Of a DNA stretch of 64,000 bases, positions 43,426-52,439 are shown in pieces (within the stretch, counting starts at the first letter, position 1; the number at the start of each line of letters is the position of its first letter). The stretch is from Thiodiazotropha sp040507225. Its GTDB lineage: Bacteria > Pseudomonadota > Gammaproteobacteria > Chromatiales > Chromatiaceae. Made by a program: the position numbers and the translations under genes. The DNA is taken from NCBI GenBank assembly GCA_040507225.1, contig JBEVVG010000002.1:558001-622000 (forward strand), in the 5' to 3' direction. Under the pieces are notes generated by a model. It made no database searches, was not told where the DNA came from, and was given only the letters and a program-made list of their open reading frames with translations.

Positions 43426-46400
43426 GTGGCAGAATATGATTTTAAGCTCGATTTAGAGGTCGAGAACAATTCACACACCCAGTTGATCCGCCGTATACCG
43501 GTGGGCAGCCGGGTTCTGGAATTGGGCTGCGCGACCGGTTACATGGCGGACTACCTGCAACGGGAACGCCAATGCACGGTAGTCGGTGTCGAGATGGACC
43601 GCGTGATGGCAAACAAGGCGAAGCAGGTTTGTGACCGCGTGATCGTGGGTGATGTGCAGAAGGATCAGTGGCTGAAGACCCTCGGAGATGAGCGCTTCGA
43701 TATCATTACTTGCGCGGATATTCTGGAACATCTGCGTGATCCCTTTGCTTTGATGAAGAAGTTACCCGGTCTGTTGTCTGAAAAAGGACGGCTGCTGGCA
43801 TCCCTGCCGAATGGCGCGCATGCGGCCCTGCGACTTGAATTGTTGGAGGGGCGTTTCACCTACGAGGATACCGGGCTGCTGGATCGGACCCATCTGCATT
43901 TGTTCAACTATCATTCGCTGCGGGAACTCTTCACCCGGGCCGGGTTCCGGGTGGAAGAACTCTCCTACACCTTCCATGACATGGCGGACGAGGAGATCGA
44001 GCGCCGTCTGCAGAACCTGGGCATGGCTGTGAGTGAGCGTGGGCTGGCTAATTTCCACACCCCGGAGGCCGCGGCCTTTCAATTCATCGTCAGTGCGGTT
44101 CCGGACAGTAGTGTGAAGGTTGAGGATTTTCCGGCGTTGACGGACAAGCCGATGGAGTCCTCGGTGGAGGTGTATCGTAATCTGCTCGATCGGTTGCATG
44201 ATGCGGGTGAGACCGCTGCGACCCGTTTGAAAATGGTGGAAGAGCGGGATCGGATCCTCGAGGATCAGCAGCAACATCTGAAGGGGCTGCATGAGTTACG
44301 TGATGCATTGACCGCCCAGCGTGATGAACTCACCCAGGCATTGCAGGAAACCCACGAAAAACTCGCCAAGGCCCTGCAGTCCCATGAAGAAGAGAAGGCC
44401 CGGCGATCCAGTCTCGAGGACGAGGCCAGGATCAACGAACGGACCATCCGTTCCCTGGGACATGAGCGGGCGCTGTTCGAGGCGCAACTGGCGGACCACA
44501 AAAAGAGCCTGAGAGATATCCAGAACAGTCGTGGCTGGCGTGGTTACATGACATTGATGATGCCGCTGCGGCTGTTTCGGAAACTGAAACCGGTGGCGGG
44601 ACAGGTGGTTCGGCAACCGGCCCTGGTGAAAAAATGGGGACAGGAAGCGGTCGATCTCTACAAGGCTGGCGGATTGGCTGCGATTAAAAACCGCCTGGTA
44701 CACCAGACTTCTCCGACCTATACCTACTCGATTTGGATTCGTGACGTTGAGCCGGTGGGATTACCCAAGCTGGATGCCATCGAGGCGCTCAGCGAGCGTG
44801 ATGACGCGCCGCTGATTTCCATCGTCATGCCGGTCTACAACGTGGATGAGGGCTGGTTGCGTCAAGCCATCGATTCGGTGCTTGCGCAAACCTACGATCA
44901 TTGGGAACTCTGCATTGCGGATGATGCCTCGACCCGTCCTCACGTAAAACGGGTGATCGATGAGTACGTCAATCGCTTCAAACGCATAAAGGTCTGTTAC
45001 CGCGAAAAGAACGGGCATATCTCAGCGGCGACCAATTCCGCATTGGAAATGGCGACAGGGGACTTTGTCGGCTTCATGGATCATGATGACGTATTGGCGC
45101 CGTATGCCCTGTTTTTCGTCGCGCAGGAGATCGTTCTGCATCCCCAAGCCTCCCTGATCTACTCGGACGAGGACAAACTCAACGATGAGGGGGTACGCTA
45201 CGACCACTATTTCAAGCCCGATTTCAATCCTGACCTGATGCGTTCGCATAACATGATCTGTCATTTCGGTGTCTATCGTCGTTCACTGCTCGAGGATATC
45301 GGTGGCGTCAGAGAGGGTTATGAAGGGGCGCAGGACTATGACATGGCACTGCGTTGTCTTAGACGCCTGGATACCCGCAAGGAGGTTCGGCACATCCCCT
45401 GGATTCTCTACCACTGGCGGGCCATTCCCGAGAGCACCGCGTCGGGAGTCGAGGCCAAGTCCTATGCGATGAAGGCTGCGATAGAAGCCGTCGAGGATGA
45501 TTTCAGGGAGCGGGGTGTCGAAGCGAAGGTCAGCGAGTCGGATCTGATTGGCGGAATGATCCGGGTGCAGTATCCGGTTCCGAAGGATCCGCCGTCCGTC
45601 ACTATCATCATTCCGACCCGCAACGGCAAGGCGTTGCTCAAGCAATGTATCGACAGTATCCATGAGCATACCGAATATCCTAACTACCAGATTGCGGTGG
45701 TCGATAACCAGAGCGACGATCCGGATACACTGAGTTACCTGTCTGAAATCGAGCAGCAGGATGGTATACAGGTATTGCGCTACGATCATCCTTTCAACTT
45801 CTCCGCGATCAATAATTTCGCCGTGGCACAGACCCAGGGGGATATGGTCTGTTTCATGAATGACGACATTGAGATCATTACCCCCGGCTGGCTCGACGAG
45901 ATGGTGTCGCAGGCGGCGCGTCCGGAGATCGGTGCCGTGGGGGCGCGGCTCTGGTATCCAGACGGACGCCTGCAGCATGGCGGTGTGGTGCTGGGTCTTG
46001 GGGGCGTGGCCGGTCACGCCATGAAATACACCTATCGTGAGAACCGCGGCTATATGGGGCGGTCGGTTCTGGTGCAGAACTACACGGCGGTGACCGCCGC
46101 CAGCCTGCTGGTGCGGCGTGACGTGTTCGAGCAGGTTCACGGTTTTGATGAAGAAAATCTGGCGGTGGCCTTCAATGATGTGGATATCTGTATCCGCATC
46201 TACCAGCAGGGTTACGACAACCTGTGGACGCCCTACGCGGAAATGTTCCATCATGAATCCGCATCCCGGGGCGCGGAGGACACCCCGGAGAAACAGCTGC
46301 GCTTCAGCCGCGAAGCGCAATACATGCTCGATAAATACGGTCCGCTGTTGGAGCGTGACCCGGCCTATAACCCGAACCTGACCCGTTGCGGCGAGGATTT

Positions 46401-46443
46401 TTCGCTGAATTGGAAAGGGGTCGCCGAGGAGAACGAATCATGA
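43426..46443 (+). CDS. Methyltransferase - coiled coil - double GT2 glycosyltransferase fusion
   Basis: A 1005-residue multidomain protein. Residues 1-210 are a class I SAM methyltransferase (VLELGCATGYMADYLQ at 30-45; DIITCADILEHLRDP near 90). Residues 250-370 are a heptad-rich coiled coil. A first GT2 domain begins ISIVMPVYNVDEGWLRQAID near 463 and contains DHDDVLAPYAL. A second begins VTIIIPTRNGKALLKQCIDS near 724 and contains CFMNDDIEII and FNDVDICIRIYQQGY. Such long fusions build or cap glycan chains; the methyltransferase might set chain end. GTG start. It overlaps the DUF3144 gene by 4 bases. Confidence 0.85.
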   Translation: MAEYDFKLDLEVENNSHTQLIRRIPVGSRVLELGCATGYMADYLQRERQCTVVGVEMDRVMANKAKQVCDRVIVGDVQKDQWLKTLGDERFDIITCADILEHLRDPFALMKKLPGLLSEKGRLLASLPNGAHAALRLELLEGRFTYEDTGLLDRTHLHLFNYHSLRELFTRAGFRVEELSYTFHDMADEEIERRLQNLGMAVSERGLANFHTPEAAAFQFIVSAVPDSSVKVEDFPALTDKPMESSVEVYRNLLDRLHDAGETAATRLKMVEERDRILEDQQQHLKGLHELRDALTAQRDELTQALQETHEKLAKALQSHEEEKARRSSLEDEARINERTIRSLGHERALFEAQLADHKKSLRDIQNSRGWRGYMTLMMPLRLFRKLKPVAGQVVRQPALVKKWGQEAVDLYKAGGLAAIKNRLVHQTSPTYTYSIWIRDVEPVGLPKLDAIEALSERDDAPLISIVMPVYNVDEGWLRQAIDSVLAQTYDHWELCIADDASTRPHVKRVIDEYVNRFKRIKVCYREKNGHISAATNSALEMATGDFVGFMDHDDVLAPYALFFVAQEIVLHPQASLIYSDEDKLNDEGVRYDHYFKPDFNPDLMRSHNMICHFGVYRRSLLEDIGGVREGYEGAQDYDMALRCLRRLDTRKEVRHIPWILYHWRAIPESTASGVEAKSYAMKAAIEAVEDDFRERGVEAKVSESDLIGGMIRVQYPVPKDPPSVTIIIPTRNGKALLKQCIDSIHEHTEYPNYQIAVVDNQSDDPDTLSYLSEIEQQDGIQVLRYDHPFNFSAINNFAVAQTQGDMVCFMNDDIEIITPGWLDEMVSQAARPEIGAVGARLWYPDGRLQHGGVVLGLGGVAGHAMKYTYRENRGYMGRSVLVQNYTAVTAASLLVRRDVFEQVHGFDEENLAVAFNDVDICIRIYQQGYDNLWTPYAEMFHHESASRGAEDTPEKQLRFSREAQYMLDKYGPLLERDPAYNPNLTRCGEDFSLNWKGVAEENES

Positions 46444-46724
46444 CAGAAGCCAACGACCTCAAGGAGTTCACGGAACTCTCTCAGCGCTTCATCCAACTCG
46501 CCAACGAAATGAAGAATGAGGGTAAGCCCCTGCCGATGATCAATGCGGCGCTGTTGTCCGCCTCCGCGACCTATGGCACCTATATCTTTGCCGGCAACGC
46601 CGGTTACCTGAAACCCACCGGCGTCGACAAACTGGTGGCGACGTTCCGGCTTCAGGTGGAGAGCATTCAGAAGATCAAGCAGCAGGCTGTTGACGCGGGC
46701 TCCAGTTCCGCCGACGGCAAGTAA
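46440..46724 (+). CDS. DUF3144 domain protein
   Basis: A 94-residue soluble helical protein. FIQLANEMKNEGKPLPMINA and LLSASATYGTYIF are the conserved DUF3144 segments; function unknown. The ATG overlaps the stop of the giant glycosyltransferase gene (ATGA), so the longer frame upstream is not used. Its place inside a glycan operon is odd for a general housekeeping protein and may mean that it assists that enzyme. Confidence 0.82.
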   Translation: MTEANDLKEFTELSQRFIQLANEMKNEGKPLPMINAALLSASATYGTYIFAGNAGYLKPTGVDKLVATFRLQVESIQKIKQQAVDAGSSSADGK

Positions 46725-46777
46725 GGTAACGCTCCGGCCATGTCATTGTTGCTTACAGGCAACGGGGTGTTGATCCC

Positions 46778-47593
46778 ATGAAGCTGGTGATCTCGATTGT
46801 CTATTACGACAGCGGTCTCGACGTACTGCGGGATACCCTGCGCAGTATCGTCAGGTCATTGGATCATGCCCTGTCGTTGCGTGAGAGCCTGGAAGCCACC
46901 GTGGTGGTGGTCGATAACGGTGGCATACTCAACAAGGTCAAGCGCCTGGTGAGTCAGGTCGTCGGTGAAGGTACCTATCAGTGGATGGTTCTGGGTACCG
47001 GCGGCAACATCGGCTATGGAGCGGCGCATAATCTGGTGATCCTGAATCAGTTCAGTGACTATCATCTGGTGATCAATCCTGATGTGGAAGTGGTGGAGGA
47101 TGCCTTTTTCAAGGCGATCGAATACATGGAGAAGCATCCGGAGGTTGGCATGCTGTCGCCCTATTCGGAGGACCCGGAAGGGCACAAGCAGTACCTGTGC
47201 AAGCGTTATCCCGCGGTGCTCGATCTGTTCCTGCGAGGCTTTGCGCCCCGTTTCGTGAAGCGTTTATTCAGCGAACGTCTGCAGGAATACGAAATGCGCT
47301 GCGAGATGACCACCCAGGCCTTGAGCAAAGAGGTGATGGCAAGCGGCTGTTTCATGTTCGTACGACATAGTGTTCTGGATGAGGTGCGGGGATTTTCCCC
47401 GGAGTTCTTCGTCTACTTCGAGGATTTTGATCTGTCGATCCGGATCGCCCGACACACCACCATCGCCTATGTGCCGGAGGTGCGCATCGTGCATGGGGGC
47501 GGTAACGCCTCAAAGAAGGGATTGCGGCATATCATCATGTTTGCCAAGTCCGCGTTCGTCTTCTATCACCTGCACGGTTGGCGCTGGGCCTGA
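46778..47593 (+). CDS. Family 2 glycosyltransferase (rhamnosyltransferase-like)
   Basis: A 271-residue cytoplasmic GT2 enzyme without membrane helices. VVVVDNGGILNKVKR, then LGTGGNIGYGAAHNLVI and YHLVINPDVEV form the nucleotide-sugar fold; MASGCFMFVRHSVLDEVRGF and FVYFEDFDLSIRIARH are the acceptor-side motifs typical of rhamnosyltransferase-like members. The sugar cannot be told. It starts 53 bases after the DUF3144 gene and its stop abuts the next ATG. Confidence 0.87.
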   Translation: MKLVISIVYYDSGLDVLRDTLRSIVRSLDHALSLRESLEATVVVVDNGGILNKVKRLVSQVVGEGTYQWMVLGTGGNIGYGAAHNLVILNQFSDYHLVINPDVEVVEDAFFKAIEYMEKHPEVGMLSPYSEDPEGHKQYLCKRYPAVLDLFLRGFAPRFVKRLFSERLQEYEMRCEMTTQALSKEVMASGCFMFVRHSVLDEVRGFSPEFFVYFEDFDLSIRIARHTTIAYVPEVRIVHGGGNASKKGLRHIIMFAKSAFVFYHLHGWRWA

Positions 47594-48553
47594 ATGGAAC
47601 CGCTCGCCCGGCATCCGGCCGCACCTGGTGTGGCGCTTGAGACATGCCCTTGCCCGATGGGATGTGAGACGGATGATGAACCGGTGCTGCAAGGGTATGA
47701 CCGTATCAATGGCCTGCCCGGTGACTATCAGGTCGTGCGCTGCCGGAGTTGCGGTCTGCTGAGAACCGATCCACGGCCGACCGCGGATACCATCGGTTTC
47801 TATTATCCCGATGACTACCCCCCCTACCTGGCGACCCGGATCAGCCCGGCGTCCAGGCGTTCCGGTTTGAAGGAAGGTCTGCGCAAACTGCTGGATACCC
47901 GGGCTCAGGCGATCCCGGCACTGACGCCGGGCCGGATGCTGGAGATCGGCTGTGCCTCCGGGTCCTACCTGCATCGCATGTCGAGTCAGGGCTGGGATGT
48001 TACAGGTATCGAATTCTCCCCCCAGGCCGCGGAGATGGCACGGCGCAATGGCTATAACGTGTACACCGGTGCACTCGAGTCCGTGGATCTGCAGCAGGCC
48101 GGTTTCGATCTGCTGGTGGGCTGGATGGTGCTGGAACACCTGCATGATCCGGTAGCCAGCCTGCGCAAGCTGTATGAGTGGGCCAAACCCGGTGCCTGGC
48201 TGGTTGTATCGGTGCCGAACATCGACTCTCTGGAGTTCCGCCTGTTCAAGCAGCGCTGGCATGCCCTGCAACTGCCCAGCCATTTGTATCACTATACCCC
48301 GCGGACCATTGGGCCGATGCTGGAAAAAACCGGCTGGCATTTGCACACGATTCACCATCAGCGGGTACTCAGCAGCCTGTTTGCCAGTCTGGGACACCTG
48401 TTGGACGAAAAGGGATACCCGGGACTGCGCCGCTGGGTAGTGGGAGAACCCGGTGACCGGATCCGCATGCACCAGTTGTTCTATCCACTTGCCTTACTGG
48501 TGGCGGCTGCCGGCCAGTCCGGGCGGATGACGGTTTGGGCGCGCAAACAGTAG
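47594..48553 (+). CDS. SAM-dependent methyltransferase with N-terminal zinc ribbon
   Basis: A 319-residue enzyme. Paired cysteines CPCPMGC near residue 18 and CRSCGLLRTDPRP near 50 form a probable zinc ribbon. The Rossmann domain has MLEIGCASGSYLHRMSSQGW near 117-136 and VGWMVLEHLHDPVASLRKL. This is the common layout of methyltransferases in O-antigen and capsule loci. It begins directly after the GT2 stop and ends the first part of this locus. Confidence 0.87.
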   Translation: MEPLARHPAAPGVALETCPCPMGCETDDEPVLQGYDRINGLPGDYQVVRCRSCGLLRTDPRPTADTIGFYYPDDYPPYLATRISPASRRSGLKEGLRKLLDTRAQAIPALTPGRMLEIGCASGSYLHRMSSQGWDVTGIEFSPQAAEMARRNGYNVYTGALESVDLQQAGFDLLVGWMVLEHLHDPVASLRKLYEWAKPGAWLVVSVPNIDSLEFRLFKQRWHALQLPSHLYHYTPRTIGPMLEKTGWHLHTIHHQRVLSSLFASLGHLLDEKGYPGLRRWVVGEPGDRIRMHQLFYPLALLVAAAGQSGRMTVWARKQ

Positions 48554-48560
48554 CTGTTTT

Positions 48561-48600
48561 AGTTTTGAGTTATTAGTGTTGAGTTTTTAGTTGAGGCGTT
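48561..48600. repeat. Short imperfect tandem repeat
   Basis: TTGAGTTATTAGTG and TTGAGTTTTTAGTT follow each other with a 14-base period in the gap between the methyltransferase and flippase genes. The AT-rich text differs from both neighbours. It may be the remains of an intergenic repeat element; other copies cannot be checked from this window. Confidence 0.35.
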
Positions 48601-48665
48601 CGCTGCGCTCTCGACAGGAGTTGACACTGTTTGATGTATTTAAGGTCTCATTAAATAGAATCGGT

Positions 48666-48711
48666 GGGTTTGCTGATTCGGGTTAAGATAGCGCCATGAG
48701 TCAGCAAACCC
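48666..48711 (+). promoter_or_regulatory. 11-bp inverted repeat bracketing the flippase start codon
   Basis: GGGTTTGCTGA (48666-48676) and TCAGCAAACCC (48701-48711) are perfect arms with a 24-base loop. The loop holds the ATG at 48696, and the downstream arm codes for residues 2-7. In mRNA the start region would sit in the loop of a stable stem; in DNA it is a possible operator. Confidence 0.55.
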
Positions 48712-50222
48712 GGCAGAAAGATCTAACCCGCGGTGGTCGCCTTGCCAGAAATGTGGTTTGGAACCTGGTCAGCGTCGGGGTGCCGTTTCTGGTCGCACTG
48801 GTCACCATCCCGATCCTGATTCAGGAGATCGGCACCGAGCGCTTTGGCCTGCTGGCGATCAGTTGGATGTTCGTCGGCTATTTCAGTCTCTTTGATTTCG
48901 GCTTGGGGCGGGCGCTGACCGTGTTGGTCGCAAAATTTCTCGGTGAGGAGCGTGAGGCGGATATACCGGCCTTGATCTGGACCGCACTGAGCCTGATGCT
49001 GGTCCTTGGGGTGGTAGGTTTCGGTGTGATTTCGCTGCTTTCCCCCTGGCTCGTGGGTGACGTGTTGAATGTCCCCGACGAATTGCAGGAGGAGTCGCTG
49101 AAGGCGTTTTACCTGCTCTCCCTGTCGATTCCCCTGGTGATTATCACGGTGGGCCTGCGCGGTGTCATCGCCGCATACCAACGCTTCGATCTGCTGACTG
49201 CAATCCGCATCCCGATGGGCATACTCACCTTTCTCGGGCCGGTAGCGGTGCTGCCTTTTTCCAACAGTCTATATCCCATCGTAGGCGTTCTGGTGGGAGG
49301 GCGCTTCCTCGCCACACTGGCGCATCTGTGGCTGATGTTTCACGTTACTCCGGAGGTGCGTCATCACTATCGGATCGAAAGCGAGCAGATCAGACCCCTG
49401 CTGGGATTCGGCGGCTGGATGACGGTCAGCAATATGGTGGTGCCGTTGATGGTTTCGATGGACCGCTTTGTGATCGGCGCGGTGCTTACGGTCACGGCGG
49501 TGGCCTATTACACCACCCCCTACGAGATCGTGTCACGGCTGTTGATCATCCCCAGTGCATTCGTCGCGGTGCTGCTGCCGGCCCAGTCCACCACCCTGGC
49601 CCGGGGCGGATCGAAAGACCGGGAGCATTCGGCCCGACTGTTCGTCAAGGGCCTGGACTACATCGCCATGGCGCTGTTCCCCCTGGTGCTGATCATGGTC
49701 GCTTTTGCCTATGACGGCCTGAACCTGTGGGTGGGGGGTGAGTTTGCGGAAAACGGTTTTCGCGTGATGCAGTGGCTGGGGGTTGGGGTGTTTTTCTATG
49801 GCCTCTCCCTGGTGCCGTTTTCCCTGGTGCAGTCGGCGGGGCACCCGGACTGGTCGGCGAAACTGCACCTGCTGGAGTTGCCGGTTTATCTCGCGGCCCT
49901 TTGGTGGGCGCTGCATGAGTACGGCATCCTTGGTGCTGCGGTGGTCTGGACCCTGAGAACCTTTGTCGACGCCCTGGCGCTGTATCTCATGGTCTGGGTG
50001 TTGCTCCCGGAGTGCCGTACCTCCGCGGGTCGATTTGCCTGGGCCCTGGGGGCGGCGGTGGGCGTATTCCTGGTGACCGCCCAGGTCGATGGTTTGATGC
50101 TCAAGTTTGTCTACTGCGCGGTGGTTCTGGGGGGCTTCGCCGGGGTGGCCTGGCGATACGGTCTGCACCAGCGGGAACGTGACTGGGTGTTGCGCGGACT
50201 GCGCCTGGGGAGGGGGGCTTGA
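48696..50222 (+). CDS. Wzx-like oligosaccharide flippase (MOP superfamily)
   Basis: A 508-residue protein with 12-14 helices. The N-terminal VVWNLVSVGVPFLVALVTIP and LLAISWMFVGYFSLFDFGLG are typical of Wzx/RfbX flippases, as is the central FGGWMTVSNMVVPLMVSMDR. It moves undecaprenyl-diphosphate-linked sugars to the periplasmic side. It is followed without a gap by two GT4 genes, an epimerase and a WecA-like transferase. No Wzy polymerase was recognised nearby. Confidence 0.88.
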   Translation: MSQQTRQKDLTRGGRLARNVVWNLVSVGVPFLVALVTIPILIQEIGTERFGLLAISWMFVGYFSLFDFGLGRALTVLVAKFLGEEREADIPALIWTALSLMLVLGVVGFGVISLLSPWLVGDVLNVPDELQEESLKAFYLLSLSIPLVIITVGLRGVIAAYQRFDLLTAIRIPMGILTFLGPVAVLPFSNSLYPIVGVLVGGRFLATLAHLWLMFHVTPEVRHHYRIESEQIRPLLGFGGWMTVSNMVVPLMVSMDRFVIGAVLTVTAVAYYTTPYEIVSRLLIIPSAFVAVLLPAQSTTLARGGSKDREHSARLFVKGLDYIAMALFPLVLIMVAFAYDGLNLWVGGEFAENGFRVMQWLGVGVFFYGLSLVPFSLVQSAGHPDWSAKLHLLELPVYLAALWWALHEYGILGAAVVWTLRTFVDALALYLMVWVLLPECRTSAGRFAWALGAAVGVFLVTAQVDGLMLKFVYCAVVLGGFAGVAWRYGLHQRERDWVLRGLRLGRGA

Positions 50223-51295
50223 CGCTCAAGGTTCTCCTGTTATGCCGCTATCCCAGGCTGGGAGCCAGCAGTCGTCTGCGCTCCTACCAATACCTGCCGC
50301 TGCTTGCTGAGGCGGGTATCGATGTCACGGTTTCAGCGTTGTTCGACGAGGCCTACCTGCAGGGATTCTATGCCACTGGCGCGAAGCGTCCCGTGGATCT
50401 GGCACGCGCCTACCTGGCCCGCCTGAGGCGACTGTTTGGCGTGAAACGCTATGACCTGGTGTGGCTGGAGAAGGAGTTGTTTCCCTGGATCCCTGCCTGG
50501 TTCGAATCCGTGCTGCGACTCATGAGGGTGCCCTATCTGGTCGATTACGACGATGCGATCTTTCATCGCTACGATCAGTCCTCATCCGTATGGGTGCGCA
50601 GACTGCTGGGGCGCAAGATCGACCGGGTCATGGCCTGCTCTACCCTGGTCACAGCCGGCAACGCCTATCTGGCCGCGCGGGCGGAACGGGCGGGCGCCCG
50701 GGATGTGCGGGTGCTGCCCACGGTAGTGGATGTCTCCCGCTACCCGCTCAAGCAGCATCATGAGCACGAGGATCTCAGCATCGGCTGGATCGGCTCACCC
50801 AGCACCGCAGGGTATCTGGAGCTGATACGCGAGCCCCTGGCCCGGTTGGGCGAAGAACATCGTCTGCGGCTCTTGATCATTGGTGCGGATACGCTGACCA
50901 TACCGGGGGTCGAAGTCGAGGCCCGGCCCTGGTCCGAGGCGCGGGAAGCGGAACTGATTCGGCAATGCGATGTGGGTGTCATGCCCTTGAAAGACGACCT
51001 GTGGGAGCGGGGTAAATGCGGTTACAAACTGATTCAGTACCTGGCCAGCGGGTTGCCCGTGGTCGCCTCGCCGGTGGGGGTCAACCGGGAGATCGTGGAG
51101 CCGGGGGTGAACGGTTATCTGGCGGACACGGCTGCGGACTGGGAAGCGGCATTCGTCCGCTTGATCGGGCAGCCCCAATTACGTCGGGACCTGGGTCTCA
51201 GGGGGCGTGAAAAGGTGCAACAGCAGTACGCCCTGGATGTCATGGCTCCGGTGTTGATCGAGGCTCTGCTACAGGCCGCGGGTGAGCATGAGTAA
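50219..51295 (+). CDS. Glycosyltransferase, GT4-like
   Basis: A 358-residue GT-B enzyme. The N-terminal domain begins LKVLLLCRYPRLGASSRLRS and includes VDYDDAIFHRYD; the C-terminal domain has IGWIGSPSTAGYLELI, CDVGVMPLKDDLWERGKCGY and LASGLPVVASPVGVNREIVE, the donor-binding region with the E-x7-E type pattern altered. The start is TTG overlapping the flippase stop; there is a strong GGGGGG purine run just before it. It overlaps the next gene. Sugar specificity is unknown. Confidence 0.85.
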   Translation: MTLKVLLLCRYPRLGASSRLRSYQYLPLLAEAGIDVTVSALFDEAYLQGFYATGAKRPVDLARAYLARLRRLFGVKRYDLVWLEKELFPWIPAWFESVLRLMRVPYLVDYDDAIFHRYDQSSSVWVRRLLGRKIDRVMACSTLVTAGNAYLAARAERAGARDVRVLPTVVDVSRYPLKQHHEHEDLSIGWIGSPSTAGYLELIREPLARLGEEHRLRLLIIGADTLTIPGVEVEARPWSEAREAELIRQCDVGVMPLKDDLWERGKCGYKLIQYLASGLPVVASPVGVNREIVEPGVNGYLADTAADWEAAFVRLIGQPQLRRDLGLRGREKVQQQYALDVMAPVLIEALLQAAGEHE

Positions 51296-52439
51296 CGCAG
51301 TGATGTCGGATCCTGACCGTTTGATTCTGTTCGTCGTCAACGACGCGGGTTTCTTTCTCTCCCACCGCTTGCCGCTGGCGTTGGCGGCGCGGGATTTCGG
51401 CTTCCGCGTCTGCGTGGCGACGCCCCCCGGTGACGGAGTGGAACAGATCGAGGCCGAGGGTCTGCTGCACTACGCCCTGCCGCTGTCCCGCAGTGGCGCC
51501 AATCCGTTCGCCGAACTGATGACCATCCGGGAACTCTACAAGCTCTACCGTAATCTGCGTCCCAGCCTGGTCCACCATGTCACGATCAAACCCGTGCTCT
51601 ACGGCACCCTGGCGGCGCGCCTTGCGAAGGTGCCTGCGGTGGTCAACGCGATTTCGGGTCTCGGCTTCGTGTTCCTGGCTCAGGGATGGTTCAGCGCCCT
51701 GGCCCGAGCTGCGGTACTCAACAGCTATCGCTGGCTGTTTTCCCGGGCCGGGCTTTGGGTCATCGTGCAGAACCGGGATGACTACCGTTACCTGCTTGAC
51801 GAGGAGTGCCTGAGCCAGGAACAGCTGGAGCTGATCCGTGGATCCGGGGTGGACCTGCGAAACTTCACCCTGCGACCCGAGCCTGAGCAGGTGCCACTTG
51901 TGGTGTTGCCCGCGCGGATGCTCTGGGACAAGGGGGTCAGTGAATTTGTCGCCGCGGCCCATACCCTGAAACAGCAGGGAGTGCAGGCGCGTTTTGCCCT
52001 GGTCGGCGGCATCGATCCGAACAATCCCGAGTCGGTCCCGGCCCGCCAGCTGGCGGACTGGGCGCGGGACAGTGATATCGAATGGTGGGGCAACCGGCAG
52101 GACATGGCGGAGGTGTTCAGCCAGGCCAATATCATCTGCCTGCCCTCCTACCGGGAGGGGTTGCCCAAGGTGCTGCTGGAAGCCGCCGCGAGTGGTCGCG
52201 CCATCGTCACCACGGATGTCCCGGGATGCCGGGAGGTAGTCAGCGAGGGGGAGAACGGCTTGCTGGTGCCGGCGCGCGAAAGTGAACCCCTGGCGAAGGC
52301 CCTGAAACAGCTGATCCAGGATCCCGGGCTGCGCCAGGCCATGGGACAGAAGAGCCGGGTGCTGGCGGAGGCGGAATTCTCCATTGACCGGGTGGTGGCT
52401 CAGCACATGTCGATCTACCGGCGGGCCCTGGAGTTATGA
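51288..52439 (+). CDS. Glycosyltransferase family 4
   Basis: A 383-residue GT-B enzyme similar to PglA/TuaC-type transferases. LHYALPLSRSGANPFAELMT and HHVTIKPVLYGTLAARLA mark the N-domain; the C-domain has LVVLPARMLWDKGVSEFVAA and YREGLPKVLLEAAASGRAIV with the E-x7-E donor motif region. Many homologues add the second sugar (GalNAc or FucNAc-like) to a lipid-linked N-acetyl sugar, which fits the WecA-like gene in the operon. ATG 51288 is chosen; GTG 51282 is also possible. Both overlap the previous stop. Confidence 0.88.
   Translation: MSNAVMSDPDRLILFVVNDAGFFLSHRLPLALAARDFGFRVCVATPPGDGVEQIEAEGLLHYALPLSRSGANPFAELMTIRELYKLYRNLRPSLVHHVTIKPVLYGTLAARLAKVPAVVNAISGLGFVFLAQGWFSALARAAVLNSYRWLFSRAGLWVIVQNRDDYRYLLDEECLSQEQLELIRGSGVDLRNFTLRPEPEQVPLVVLPARMLWDKGVSEFVAAAHTLKQQGVQARFALVGGIDPNNPESVPARQLADWARDSDIEWWGNRQDMAEVFSQANIICLPSYREGLPKVLLEAAASGRAIVTTDVPGCREVVSEGENGLLVPARESEPLAKALKQLIQDPGLRQAMGQKSRVLAEAEFSIDRVVAQHMSIYRRALEL

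Noticed and set aside
48621..48649. A perfect TTGACA before the flippase gene
   Set aside because: No -10 box lies at a workable distance, so it is not called a promoter.
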